Source: Olsenella sp. KH3B4 | GTDB lineage: Bacteria > Actinomycetota > Coriobacteriia > Coriobacteriales > Atopobiaceae | Assembly: GCA_900111695.1 (NCBI GenBank) | Contig: FOHD01000004.1 | Span: forward strand, 62,001-126,000 | Direction: 5' to 3' | DNA: 64,000 nt | In this document: positions 8,889 through 16,567 of the stretch, in pieces | Layout: each line of letters begins with the position of its first letter | How positions within the stretch are numbered: position 1 is the stretch's first letter | Notes under the pieces: model-generated | The model's input: the letters and a program-made list of their open reading frames with translations, nothing else | What the model was told of the DNA's origin: nothing | The model's database searches: none | Position numbers and translations under genes: made by a program

Positions 8889-9179
8889 TCATCTGTGCCG
8901 ATAAGCGCTGGTTCTATGCGTCATCCCAACGACGAGGACGATGAGAACCTCGTCCCCTATGTCGCGTACGATGCGGTTGTCCCCAGCGCGGTAGCGCCAA
9001 ATACTGGCAAGATTGCCGACGAGAACCTTGCCGCGACTCGGATTAGCGCCACTTTCGAAATGTCCATGTTCTCTACGGTGAGGCTCAACGTCCCGGCCGT
9101 GTTGGTGAGGTTGAAAAAACCAGTCTCCTGCATCGACGCTTTGCTGCACTGGACGATATTCCTTCTCCTCTTCGCGCAC
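8889..9179 (-). pseudogene. RelE/ParE-type toxin remnant
   Basis: Read on the minus strand, the last 50 or so residues fit the C-terminal half of a RelE/ParE toxin: PSRGKVLVGNLASIWRYR, then AGDNRIV, DEVLIVLVVGMTHR and a terminal Ala-Tyr-Arg. Family members normally show RGKxLxGxxxGLWRYRxGDYRI followed by HRxxVY. The upstream part of the frame (His/Arg-rich, GTG start) does not resemble the toxin N-terminus, and no antitoxin gene is next to it. I read it as a decayed toxin directly downstream of hxlR. Only the C-terminal half is supported. Confidence 0.45.
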
Positions 9180-9211
9180 GTCTACGTAGGCGACGGCTTT
9201 GGCCGTGCCGT

Positions 9212-9505
9212 TTAGTCAGTCGCATCGCCCATCAGGTGGATCTCTCCCCAATCCTTGAGTTCCATCAGGATGGGGATGAGGGTACGGGCACGAGGCGTGA
9301 GACTGTACTCAACACGTACCGGCATCTCGTCGTATTGTTTCCTGTTCACCAGCCCGTCTGCTTCGAGGTCCTTGAGAGACGAGGCAAGCATCGTATTCGT
9401 GATGCCGAATACGAGTCTCCTGAGCTCGCCGTAGCGCAATTCCTCCTTCTGTGAAAGCGCAACAAGAAGCAGAATCTTCCATTTGCCACCAACTGCGTCG
9501 AGCAC
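9212..9505 (-). CDS. HxlR-family winged-helix regulator
   Basis: HxlR regulators are small winged-helix DNA-binding proteins, often redox or thiol responsive. The product has the family core LDAVGGKWKILLLVAL, YGELRRLVFGITNTMLASSL (recognition helix) and the wing VRVEYSLTPRARTLIPIL. The GTG at 9505 is the only normal start in frame, yet codons just upstream read SGCALRR, which fits the usual conserved Cys and helix before LDAVGGKW. An ATG in another frame at 9561 hints at a frameshift. It is divergent from the thioredoxin gene, its likely target. Confidence 0.7.
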   Translation of the reverse strand: MLDAVGGKWKILLLVALSQKEELRYGELRRLVFGITNTMLASSLKDLEADGLVNRKQYDEMPVRVEYSLTPRARTLIPILMELKDWGEIHLMGDATD

Positions 9506-9711
9506 GCGCCTCAGGGCGCAGCCCGATCCGGTGATACTTACGAGTACGAGGGGAAACTCATGGTCGGAAAGGTCAATTCTGACGAGTAGCCCGAGCGTGC
9601 CCGAGCATTCAATGTCATGAGCATCCCCAGCCTGCTTTATCCTGAAGAACGGTAAAGTTGTCGATCAGATGGTTGGTGCGATGCCAATATCAGAGTTCAA
9701 AGGTCGCGTCG

Positions 9712-10101
9712 ATGCCCAGCTTTAGCCTTGGCATGGAATTAAGAGCGCTTGTGCCGGGAGAGCGGTTGGAGGATGTCATTGCCAACTCTCCTCTGGCACT
9801 TGTACAGTTTGGGACTGCTTCCTGCGCACCGTGCAGAGCGATCCGTCAGAAGGTTAATCGCTGGCTTAACGAGAGGAGCAAGGAGCCGGGGCATCTTCCA
9901 GTGGATGCCGTATACGTCTCGCTTGACGAGCATCCTGCACTCGCTGCCCAAGCGGATGTCCTCTCGGCACCGACGCTTCGTTTCTACGCGCAAGGCAGGC
10001 TCTGGGCAGAAGCTGCAGGTTACTTTAGCCTCGAGGAGTTCCTGGACAGGGCGGAGCGCGTAGAGAGGCTCATGCAGGAAAGTGATGAAATTCGCTCCTG
10101 A
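9712..10101 (+). CDS. thioredoxin-like protein
   Basis: This is a 129-residue cytoplasmic thioredoxin-fold protein with ALVQFGTASCAPCRAIRQ, giving a Cys-Ala-Pro-Cys active site at about residues 39-42 instead of the classical CGPC. The cis-proline region is visible as LSAPTLRFYAQG. No signal peptide is seen. The ATG at 9712 has AAAGG upstream; an ATG at 9733 is an alternative. It is divergent from hxlR across about 200 bases, which suggests a redox-regulated pair. The partner protein is unknown. Confidence 0.75.
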   Translation: MPSFSLGMELRALVPGERLEDVIANSPLALVQFGTASCAPCRAIRQKVNRWLNERSKEPGHLPVDAVYVSLDEHPALAAQADVLSAPTLRFYAQGRLWAEAAGYFSLEEFLDRAERVERLMQESDEIRS

Positions 10102-10156
10102 GCTACACCATCCTGGTTCGTAGCCCAGCGAGCGGTGCCAGTCTTTGGCTGGTTGT

Positions 10157-11113
10157 TTATCTCCGCAACCTGGGGTCAAGTTCCGGTAGCCCGTGCCAGA
10201 AACGCTTGGGCATCCACGAGGCCCGAAGGTCATACCCTCGGCTGGCGGCCCCTCGTCCGGGAAGCTCCATGGCCCGATAGAAGCGCTGCCACAGGGCTTG
10301 GACCAGGCGCTCGCGCTCGTCCGCCTCGTCCACGCGCGAGGCAAGCATAGCAGCGGTCTCCCCATCGAGACCCACCACGGCACAGCTGGCGTCCCCTGGC
10401 TCGTGGAAGATGGCTACGAGGTGACGTGGGTCGACAATCACAAAGCGGTCCTCCTTCATGCGTCTGGCAAAGTGACAGCAGACAAGTGGCAACGTGTTCT
10501 CATTGGGCTCGAAGACCGAGACGAAGGTTCCGTCCGGTAGGCGAACAAAACGCACGAATTGGCGCGTGTGCTCGCACTCCGAGGAGACGCGCTGTACCAA
10601 CTTGGCGAAGGCCAGCGCTTCTGGTGCGCCGACATCCTCGTAGAGACGCTTTCCCTCCGAGAAGCCGAGCCGCAGGTAGCGATGGACTGCCTCCGGCATG
10701 CCGCTCTCGTCTGCCGCGCAGGCAAGAACAACGCGACGTGCGCAAGTGGTGCCACAGCTCCTTTCGAAGCCCGCATACACCCGTTTTGCCAGCGCCACAA
10801 CGGAGCCATCGTCCTCATCTCCAAGGGCAATGACTTTCTCGCCAATGCGCGCCTGTGCCTTGTCTGTGGCGACAAGCCTAACTCGATGGGGGTCTGCGTG
10901 TGAGAGATACGTGACTCCAATGGCGGCAAGCACGGATTCTGCGGTACGTTCACAGCACACGACAACGGCCTCGCCGCACGCGAGCACGGAGGAAGCCTCT
11001 GCCGTCGCGCGTTCTACGACATTGCCCTTTGTGGCGGGTGCACGCAGGCTAGAACAGGCTAAGCTGTCCCTCTGCTTGTCGTCTGGCTGAGTTGTACTTG
11101 CTCCCTGCGGCAT
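10157..11113 (-). CDS. TIGR03915-type DNA metabolism protein
   Basis: This 318-residue protein matches the pattern of the TIGR03915 family, which is encoded next to TIGR03916 radical SAM proteins and in other phyla is fused to a uracil-DNA glycosylase-like domain. The C-terminal part reads like that family: FVRFVRLPDGTFVSVFEPNEN, then HFARRM, IVDPRH and WQRFYRAM. The ATG at 11113 has AAAGGTGG upstream and overlaps the end of the radical SAM gene by 65 bp, so translation is probably coupled. Function is inferred to be DNA repair; the reaction is unknown. Confidence 0.75.
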   Translation of the reverse strand: MPQGASTTQPDDKQRDSLACSSLRAPATKGNVVERATAEASSVLACGEAVVVCCERTAESVLAAIGVTYLSHADPHRVRLVATDKAQARIGEKVIALGDEDDGSVVALAKRVYAGFERSCGTTCARRVVLACAADESGMPEAVHRYLRLGFSEGKRLYEDVGAPEALAFAKLVQRVSSECEHTRQFVRFVRLPDGTFVSVFEPNENTLPLVCCHFARRMKEDRFVIVDPRHLVAIFHEPGDASCAVVGLDGETAAMLASRVDEADERERLVQALWQRFYRAMELPGRGAASRGYDLRASWMPKRFWHGLPELDPRLRR

Positions 11114-12434
11114 CGCTCACCACCTTTCGCCGGATGAGGTCCGCGTCGAGCGGCGCTGCCTGGTCTCGCTTGCCACCGCACGTCACAAAGTAGCACGCCC
11201 GCTTGAATGCAATGCCAAGCCCTTGCAGGTCATCCAGGCAGAGCCGCCTAGTGCGCCGAGCGGCAAGTATGCGCCTTGCCCCAACCGGGCCAATGCCGGG
11301 CACGCGCAGCAGCATCTCGAGCGATGCGTCCATGACCTCAATGGGGAAACGCTCCATGTGGGCAAGTGCCCAGGCAAGCTTTGGGTCAACGTCGAGGTCG
11401 AGCCAGGGACGGCTGGGCGTTGCCAGCTCGTCTGGCGTGAATGCGTAGTAGCGCATGAGCCAGTCCGCCTGGTAGAGGCGGTGTTCGCGCCGAAGGGGCA
11501 CGGGTGTCTCGCGGTCTGGCAGGCGGCTATCCTCGACCATGGGCATGTATGCCGAGAAGAAGATGCGCTTAAGGCCGTAGTGGTCATACAGGGACTTCGA
11601 GAGCTGCAGGATGTGGTTGTCGTCCTCGGGGGTGGCCCCAATGATGAGCTGCGTGGACTGGCCTGCCGGCACAAACTTGCGGAGCGCATTGGGAACGGCA
11701 CTCGCAGGCCGGCCGAGCGTGTAGCGTGCCCCAGCCGAGGTGACCTGCATCCCCTCGGAAACATGGCTGGACGACCGTCCACTCCTTCTCGCCAAAGCCC
11801 TTTTGCCGGCGGGGGAGTCGAGTAGCTGCCGTTCTTCCTCGCGTCTTGTGGTGGCAATCTGTGCCATAGGTGCCATGACGGAGGAGGCATCCTTGTCCGG
11901 ACAGAGTGCCGTGAGCGAGGCCCTGCTGGGAAGCTCAAGGTTCACGGAGAGCCTGTCAGCGAGGCGCCCCAGCCGGTCTACAAGCTCTGGGGAGGTGTCC
12001 GGAATTACCTTGGCATGGACGTACCCGTTGAAGCGGAACTCTCCCCGAAGCGCTTCCAGGCAGGCAATCATGCGCTCGGTGGTGTTATCCGGGTTGCCCA
12101 GGACTGCCGAGGAGAGAAACAGCCCCTCGATGTAGTTGCGCTTGTAGAAGTCAAGGGTGAGCTCCGCAAGCTCCCGTGGCTCGAACGTTGCCCTAGGGCA
12201 GCTGGCACCACGGCGGTTGACGCAGTAGGCGCAGTCGAAGCTGCACGCGTTTGACATGAGCACCTTGAGCAAAGTGATGCAGCGCCCGTCTGCCGAGAAG
12301 GAATGGCACAATCCACTCGCGCAGGCATCGCCCACCATGCCCTCGCGCGGCCCCCGCGTTACGCCAGACGAGGTGCACGCCGCGTCAAAGCGCGCTGCCT
12401 CGGCGAGAATTCCCAGCTTGGTGAGCTTGTCCAT
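11049..12434 (-). CDS. TIGR03916-type DNA modification/repair radical SAM protein
   Basis: This is a 461-residue radical SAM enzyme. Cys64, Cys68 and Cys71 (CSFDCAYC) form the CxxxCxxC site for the 4Fe-4S cluster that cleaves S-adenosylmethionine. The C-terminal part has a helix-hairpin-helix DNA-binding motif, RVPGIGPVGARRIL. Both fit the TIGR03916 family, associated by neighbourhood with uracil-DNA glycosylase-like proteins. The start ATG at 12434 has AGGAGG upstream. A LexA-type box lies 28 bases before it, so DNA damage induction is likely. The lesion it acts on is not known. Confidence 0.85.
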   Translation of the reverse strand: MDKLTKLGILAEAARFDAACTSSGVTRGPREGMVGDACASGLCHSFSADGRCITLLKVLMSNACSFDCAYCVNRRGASCPRATFEPRELAELTLDFYKRNYIEGLFLSSAVLGNPDNTTERMIACLEALRGEFRFNGYVHAKVIPDTSPELVDRLGRLADRLSVNLELPSRASLTALCPDKDASSVMAPMAQIATTRREEERQLLDSPAGKRALARRSGRSSSHVSEGMQVTSAGARYTLGRPASAVPNALRKFVPAGQSTQLIIGATPEDDNHILQLSKSLYDHYGLKRIFFSAYMPMVEDSRLPDRETPVPLRREHRLYQADWLMRYYAFTPDELATPSRPWLDLDVDPKLAWALAHMERFPIEVMDASLEMLLRVPGIGPVGARRILAARRTRRLCLDDLQGLGIAFKRACYFVTCGGKRDQAAPLDADLIRRKVVSDAAGSKYNSARRQAEGQLSLF

Positions 12435-12461
12435 GGCACCTCCTGGTATGACGCAGTAACA

Positions 12462-12473
12462 GAACGAATGTTC
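12462..12473. promoter_or_regulatory. candidate LexA (SOS) box
   Basis: GAACGAATGTTC is an exact match to the GAAC-N4-GTTC half-site pattern of Gram-positive LexA operators. It lies 28 bases upstream of the radical SAM start and nowhere near another gene. The flanking bases only partly match the wider consensus CGAAC-N4-GTTCG. Confidence 0.65.
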
Positions 12474-12568
12474 CACTCAAGTCTACATCGCACGCGCGAG
12501 TAGTACAAGAGTTCTAATATGAAGTCATCGCAACGTGTGCCCTTGAATCACGTCCCATTTCGACCTCG

Positions 12569-12629
12569 CGGTTTTCGTTGGTACTGGCATGAAAAAACGC
12601 TCCTATCTGGCTGGCTATTTCTAAAACCG
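12569..12629 (+). repeat. variable-arm palindromic element, core class A, degenerate copy 2
   Basis: CGGTTTT (12569-12575) and AAAACCG (12623-12629) are complementary arms around a core ATGAAAAAACGCTCC (12589-12603), which matches the class A core in its last 10 bases apart from extra A's. The arms are shorter than in the other copies, with scattered further pairing outside them. The rest of the 288-base gap (12435-12722) holds the LexA box and nothing else I can name. Confidence 0.5.
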
Positions 12630-12722
12630 TGACAGCTGTCTGTCTGCGGGCGGTTCGAAGAATGTCAGAAAAGTGCAGACGCGTCCTGCTACCTTCTTCG
12701 GCAATCGAGGAAAGGGTCTGGC

Positions 12723-13688
12723 ATGGGACTGTATTTGGGGCATGAGTCGGCGTTGCGGTATTGGCTTACGAAGAGAGGAGACGAGTGCCTCCCAGATTGT
12801 TCACCCGACACGACCCTTGCCAATGCGACGGCCAATAAGGGTGAGGTCATCTCGAGCCCACTGCCGTTCGAGTGTTCTGAAGAACGACCGCTTCACCTGC
12901 TCGTGTCAGGTAAGCGCGGACGAAGATCAACCCCTGGGGTGCGGGAGCATCAGCTCTCATCTACGTTGCCCAGGGGTTCCTTCCGATTGCTGGCGGGCAC
13001 AGTTGGGGTGGCGTCTCCCGAGCTTACATATCTCCTCATGGCTCAGTGCAGGGACATTCAAGATCTTGCCGTTATTGGATGCTATCTCTGTGGTGGCTTT
13101 TCTATCTCAGATGAGGGTAGAGGTTACGCCGGGCCTCGAGATTCCCTCACTACTCCAGAGGACATAGCGTCATTCTTGGATCTCGTGCCTGGGGCATATG
13201 GGCTCAACAAGGCACGTCGTGCCCTGAAGTATGTTGTTCAAAACACAGCGTCGCCGATCGAAACACTGCTTGCGCTTACAAGCTCCCTTCCTCCAGTACT
13301 CGGCGGGAGGATGATGCCTCAAGTGGCCGCGAATCAGCGAATTCTTGTGCCGGAAAGGCTCCAAAGCCTCATGTCGGCGGACGAGCTGTACGGTGACCTG
13401 TACTACGAGTCGGTGAAGGGGGACATCGAATACGACAGCTATGATTTCCACACGGGCAGGTATCGTCTTGACCATACGAGTACGCGTCGGAATGTAATCG
13501 AGGCGGCGGGGATTAAAGTGGTCTCTGCGACGTGGGGACAGATCAAGACGTTTGAGCTGTACCAGGACTTTTGGTGGCTAGTTGAGAACAATTTTGGGAT
13601 TAGGCATAAAACATACAATGAAAAACAACTCTTAGCTCAGAAGACGCTATATTGCATGCTCACAAACCCGCAGTTTCGGCTCTTTTGA
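12723..13688 (+). CDS. AbiEi-like / DUF559 (Vsr-like fold) protein, function unknown
   Basis: This 321-residue protein is not recognised with certainty. The N-terminus MGLYLGHESALRYW resembles a recurring start in actinobacterial AbiEi-type putative regulators. The C-terminal 100 residues contain YESVKGDIEYDSYDFH, DHTSTRRNVIEAAGIKVV and SATWGQIK; this looks like the (D/E)xxxxH...D..RRN..L...G..V...T..Q pattern of DUF559/Vsr-like nuclease folds. No clear ribosome binding site is visible. The codon usage and base composition are more AT-rich than its neighbours. Palindromic elements lie on both sides, which hints at an acquired gene. Confidence 0.55.
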   Translation: MGLYLGHESALRYWLTKRGDECLPDCSPDTTLANATANKGEVISSPLPFECSEERPLHLLVSGKRGRRSTPGVREHQLSSTLPRGSFRLLAGTVGVASPELTYLLMAQCRDIQDLAVIGCYLCGGFSISDEGRGYAGPRDSLTTPEDIASFLDLVPGAYGLNKARRALKYVVQNTASPIETLLALTSSLPPVLGGRMMPQVAANQRILVPERLQSLMSADELYGDLYYESVKGDIEYDSYDFHTGRYRLDHTSTRRNVIEAAGIKVVSATWGQIKTFELYQDFWWLVENNFGIRHKTYNEKQLLAQKTLYCMLTNPQFRLF

Positions 13689-13722
13689 TTCCAGTCACGC
13701 GGACACTGGAAGCGTGATCCCG

Positions 13723-13874
13723 TGCACAAAAATCGACATTGACGGCCCTTTTTTCGCGAATTACCAAGTACGAAATATCTAACTTTTTACAGAGCAGCAG
13801 GTAGATAAATGGCACTTGCGAGGTGATACTAGGAGAAAACCCGAATTTGGGCCGTCAATGTCGATTTTTGTGCA
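13723..13874 (+). repeat. long palindromic element, core class B, copy 1
   Basis: Two perfect 26-bp arms (13723-13748 and 13849-13874, beginning TGCACAAAAATCGACATTG and ending with its complement) flank 100 AT-rich bases. The interior holds AGTACGAAA, GCAGGTAGATAAATGGC, then ACTAGGAG and AAAACCCGAATTTG. The element at 21655 shares this interior pattern with quite different arms. No coding frame is apparent. It starts 35 bases after the preceding gene. Confidence 0.75.
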
Positions 13875-13981
13875 GCGGTTGGCACGGGAGGCCCAAATAA
13901 TCGCTGCGACTTGAGAAGTGCCTGTCAATAGATTTGATTGGACATGTCGTAAGGTTGCCGGTTGCCCGTACTGAGCAAAAG

Positions 13982-14350
13982 TTGCGAAGTGGGCCTATGA
14001 GCCGGGTTCTGTCGTGGACGATCATTTATCTACGAACGCCGTTACCGACGCCCTCTAGCGCGCAACCCGAGCGCAGTGCGGGCCACACCATGGCGCTCCT
14101 ATTTGCGTTTGCTCCGGAAGGGGCTTGCCAAGCCGCCGTGTTGCCACGACGCTGGTGGTCTCTTACACCACCGTTTCAGCTTTTCTCTCACCCGCCAAGG
14201 CGGGCAGCGGGAGTCTTCTTTTCTGCGGCGCTTTCCGTCGGGTCACCCCGCCTGGCCGTTAGCCAGCTTCCTGCCCTGTGGAGCCCGGACTTTCCTCATG
14301 GCCTGCGGCAAGCCGCCGGCCCCGCGATCGTCTGGCCCACTTCGCAGGGG
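13982..14350 (-). ncRNA. rnpB: RNase P RNA
   Basis: The minus strand carries the bacterial RNase P RNA signature GAGGAAAGTCCGGGCTCCAC (at plus-strand 14279-14298) and the conserved 3' region ending in AGAACCCGGCTCATAGG. The two ends pair as helix P1: GCGAAGTGGGCC near 14350 with GGCCCACTTCGC near 13982. The length of about 370 nt fits the type A RNA of Actinobacteria. Ends are set from P1 pairing and may be off by a few bases. Open frames within it are not genes. Confidence 0.95.
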
Positions 14351-14352
14351 TG

Positions 14353-14358
14353 ATTCTA
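14353..14358 (-). promoter_or_regulatory. probable -10 box of rnpB
   Basis: TAGAAT on the minus strand lies about seven bases before the inferred 5' end of RNase P RNA. No good -35 hexamer is seen at 16-18 bp. Confidence 0.5.
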
Positions 14359-14461
14359 GCACGACGGTGCCCGCTTCAGCGTAGCGCAACTACAATGACT
14401 TGGTATCCTGCACAAGGTATGTATGCATGACGGGCGAATTGCCCGTGGGGAGGTCGTTCAC

Positions 14462-14998
14462 ATGGGATTCTTTGACAGGCTCTCGCGGGGGAAGCGTGCC
14501 GTAGGGGAGACGCCGCATGCAATAGTAGCTACGGCTGAGCCCGGGTACGTCCTGGCTCCCGTCACCGGAGTGGCCAAGTCTCTCTCCGAGGCACCCGACC
14601 CAGTCTTTGCGCAGGGCATGCTTGGCCCGGGGATGGCCGTCGAGCCCTCTGACGGCGTGGTCTATGCGCCAGTTGTTGGAACCATCACTGCGGCGGTGGC
14701 AACCGGACACGCCATTGGCATCACGTCTGGCGACGGTATGGAGGTCCTCATCCATGTGGGCGTCGACACCGTCGAAATGCGCGGCGACGGGTTTGCCGTG
14801 TTGGTCGAGAAGGACGCCCATGTTGCTGCGGGAACGCCCCTTATCGTGTTTGACCGCGAGAAGATCCGCGCTGCCGGCCACGATGACATCGTGATGGTCT
14901 CGGTGACAAACGCGTCCGGCGAGGCCCTGCCTGCCGTGGCGTCCGGGGCGGAAGTCCGTGCCGGCGAGCCTCTCTTCACGCTCGACGGTAGGGCGTGA
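14462..14998 (+). CDS. PTS glucose-type EIIA component (Crr-like)
   Basis: This is a stand-alone 178-residue EIIA of the glucose family that passes phosphate from HPr to a membrane EIIBC. The two active-site histidines are His83 (TGHAIGITS) and His98 (LIHVGVDTVEM); the second is the phosphorylated one by homology. LAPVTGV starts the lipoyl-like barrel. The ATG at 14462 has GGGGAGG nine bases upstream and is preferred over the ATG at 14423. No EIIBC is adjacent; ptsH lies 38 kb away. yigZ overlaps the stop codon. Confidence 0.9.
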   Translation: MGFFDRLSRGKRAVGETPHAIVATAEPGYVLAPVTGVAKSLSEAPDPVFAQGMLGPGMAVEPSDGVVYAPVVGTITAAVATGHAIGITSGDGMEVLIHVGVDTVEMRGDGFAVLVEKDAHVAAGTPLIVFDREKIRAAGHDDIVMVSVTNASGEALPAVASGAEVRAGEPLFTLDGRA

Positions 14999-15651
14999 CG
15001 CGGATGTCCCAATCGCAGACCGGCTACCTTACCCTCGAGACCGGCATCGAGGTCCAGGGCGAGTTTGAGGACCGTCGAAGCCGCTTCATCGCGCAGCTCG
15101 CGCATGTGTCTAGCGAGGCAGAAGCTAATGCCTTTATCGAGAAGGTGCGCTCGCGTCACCATGACGCACGCCATAACGTACCGGCGTGGGTTCTTGCAGA
15201 TGGCCGCGAGCGGAGCTCCGACGACGGCGAGCCGAGCCGCACCGCCGGCATGCCCACGCTCGAGGTTCTCCATGGCGCCGGGCTCAAGGACGTCTGCTGC
15301 GTTGTGACGCGCTACTTTGGCGGCACGCTTCTCGGTCCCGGTGGGCTCGTGCGCGCCTACACGGCTGCCACGCAGGCAGCGGTTGAGGCGGCCCAGAAGG
15401 CTGACTGCATGGTCGAGATGACGCTTGTGACGCGAGTGGTGGTGCAGATTCCGTACTCGGCCTACGACCGCATCACGCGCATGGTCGCCGATGCTGGCGG
15501 GCGCATGCGAGACTCCGTCTTTGCTGAGGACGTGCAGCTTACCTGCGCGTTTCGTACTGGGGACGAGGAAGCCTTTGTAGCTGCGGTGACTGACTTCGCC
15601 AACGGTGACGACATCTGTCGCGTTGGCGAACCTGGGTTCGCCGAGTTCTAG
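14995..15651 (+). CDS. yigZ: YigZ/IMPACT family protein
   Basis: This is a 218-residue protein of the IMPACT/YigZ family, linked in other organisms to translation or RNA metabolism but without a settled reaction in bacteria. The hallmark DDGEPSRTAGMP is at about residues 75-86, and CVVTRYFGGTLLGPGGLVRAY follows. The C-terminal part fits the DUF1949 domain. The GTG at 14995 overlaps the upstream TGA; an ATG at 15004 is an equally possible start. Confidence 0.88.
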   Translation: MTRMSQSQTGYLTLETGIEVQGEFEDRRSRFIAQLAHVSSEAEANAFIEKVRSRHHDARHNVPAWVLADGRERSSDDGEPSRTAGMPTLEVLHGAGLKDVCCVVTRYFGGTLLGPGGLVRAYTAATQAAVEAAQKADCMVEMTLVTRVVVQIPYSAYDRITRMVADAGGRMRDSVFAEDVQLTCAFRTGDEEAFVAAVTDFANGDDICRVGEPGFAEF

Positions 15652-15735
15652 CGCTGCCGGGGCACCTGCTCCCGCCCGCCGAGGAATCGCGACCAGTTTC
15701 CGAAGAGTTCCAATTGTGGAGCGTGGGACTCATCG

Positions 15736-15777
15736 TTTCCTCCTAAGCTGTATACGTGTATACAGCTTAGGAGGAAA
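15736..15777. promoter_or_regulatory. 42-bp near-perfect palindrome over the antitoxin ribosome binding site
   Basis: Two perfect 20-bp halves (15736-15755 and 15758-15777) surround a 2-bp centre. The right half contains the Shine-Dalgarno TTAGGAGG and ends one base before the antitoxin ATG. The symmetric centre CTGTATAC-GT-GTATACAG looks like an operator for toxin-antitoxin autoregulation; as RNA it would also hide the ribosome binding site. Confidence 0.8.
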
Positions 15778-15778
15778 T

Positions 15779-16063
15779 ATGGCCACTACTGTTGTCTCAG
15801 GACGGATCGACGTCCTTACCGCTCGTCAGGTGGAACGAATCCTGGCGCGTGAGGGCATCGCTCCAGGAGAGGTGATTCGCCGTACGTGGGAAGCAATCGC
15901 CGACACCGGCAAGATTCCTGCTGATGGGGTCAAAGTTCACGACGAGGCATCCACAAAGCTTCGCGAGCTCATGGAGCTGAGGGCGTCTTTGCCTAAGGTG
16001 GACTGGCTAGACACTCTTACGGACTCCCAAGCCAAGGATATGGTTGCGAGCAGATATGAGTAG
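15779..16063 (+). CDS. RelB/DinJ-like antitoxin of a PIN-toxin pair
   Basis: This 94-residue protein begins with a short strand-helix pattern (VVSGRIDVLTARQVERILAREG, broken here only for reading) that fits ribbon-helix-helix antitoxins of the RelB/DinJ type, with PGEVIRRTWEAIADTGKIP as the second helix region. The acidic C-terminal half would wrap the toxin. It starts right after the 42-bp palindrome, its likely binding site, and overlaps the toxin gene by eight bases. The exact antitoxin family is inferred. Confidence 0.72.
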   Translation: MATTVVSGRIDVLTARQVERILAREGIAPGEVIRRTWEAIADTGKIPADGVKVHDEASTKLRELMELRASLPKVDWLDTLTDSQAKDMVASRYE

Positions 16064-16475
16064 GCTGCTCTTCGATACCAATGTGCTTCTCGACCTGGTG
16101 GACGAGAGACGTCCGCAATCGCGGGAGGCGGCGCTTGTCGTTGAGCGCTGTAACGGTGGGGGAGACATGGGTCTGGTGACGCCGATGTCTCTCAAGGATG
16201 CCTATTACGTGTTGGGAAAGGCATATGGGGAGAGTATCGCACGCCGTTGCATCGATCTTCTCGCGGGCCTTTTGGTTGTCGCTCCCTTTGGTGCAGAGGA
16301 ATGCGACCTTGCCCTGCGTTCCGGTGAGCCCGATTTCGAGGATGGGCTGATTCGTGCGTGTGCTGAGCTCAATGGTGTCGACGTGATTCTCTCCCGTGAC
16401 ACCAGGGCTTTCGAAGGGTCAAGAGTCCCGGCGGTGACCTGTGCGGAGTACCTAGAGAAAGTGGGGGAGTGGTAG
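16056..16475 (+). CDS. PIN-domain toxin (VapC-like ribonuclease)
   Basis: This 139-residue PIN-domain protein would be a Mg-dependent endoribonuclease. The first acidic residue is Asp7 in LLFDTNVLLDLV, and a second conserved site is PDFEDGLIRACA (Asp at about 93 and 96). SRDTRAF near the end supplies the last conserved Asp position. The ATG at 16056 overlaps the antitoxin stop by eight bases, so the pair is translationally coupled. The TTG at 16044 is a less likely start. Confidence 0.82.
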   Translation: MSRLLFDTNVLLDLVDERRPQSREAALVVERCNGGGDMGLVTPMSLKDAYYVLGKAYGESIARRCIDLLAGLLVVAPFGAEECDLALRSGEPDFEDGLIRACAELNGVDVILSRDTRAFEGSRVPAVTCAEYLEKVGEW

Positions 16476-16494
16476 AAATGGCCGTCAGAGAGAA

Positions 16495-16521
16495 GCGCCC
16501 CGGCCAAGTGACCAGGGGCGC
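16495..16521. terminator. hairpin between convergent genes
   Basis: GCGCCCC (16495-16501) pairs with GGGGCGC (16515-16521) across a 13-nt loop, between the toxin gene and the convergent HAD gene. No T-run follows, so a terminator role is only possible. Confidence 0.3.
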
Positions 16522-16567
16522 CGTTAAATCGATTGAGTGCGGTGGGTTGGTGGGCTGCCAATAAGAC

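Noticed and set aside
8535..9215. Plus-strand frame of 226 codons
   Set aside because: It runs through an inverted repeat and antisense to the relE remnant, with no domain or ribosome binding site.
13934..14384. Plus-strand open frames of about 100-140 codons
   Set aside because: They cover the RNase P RNA gene on the other strand, so they are chance open frames in structured GC-rich RNA.
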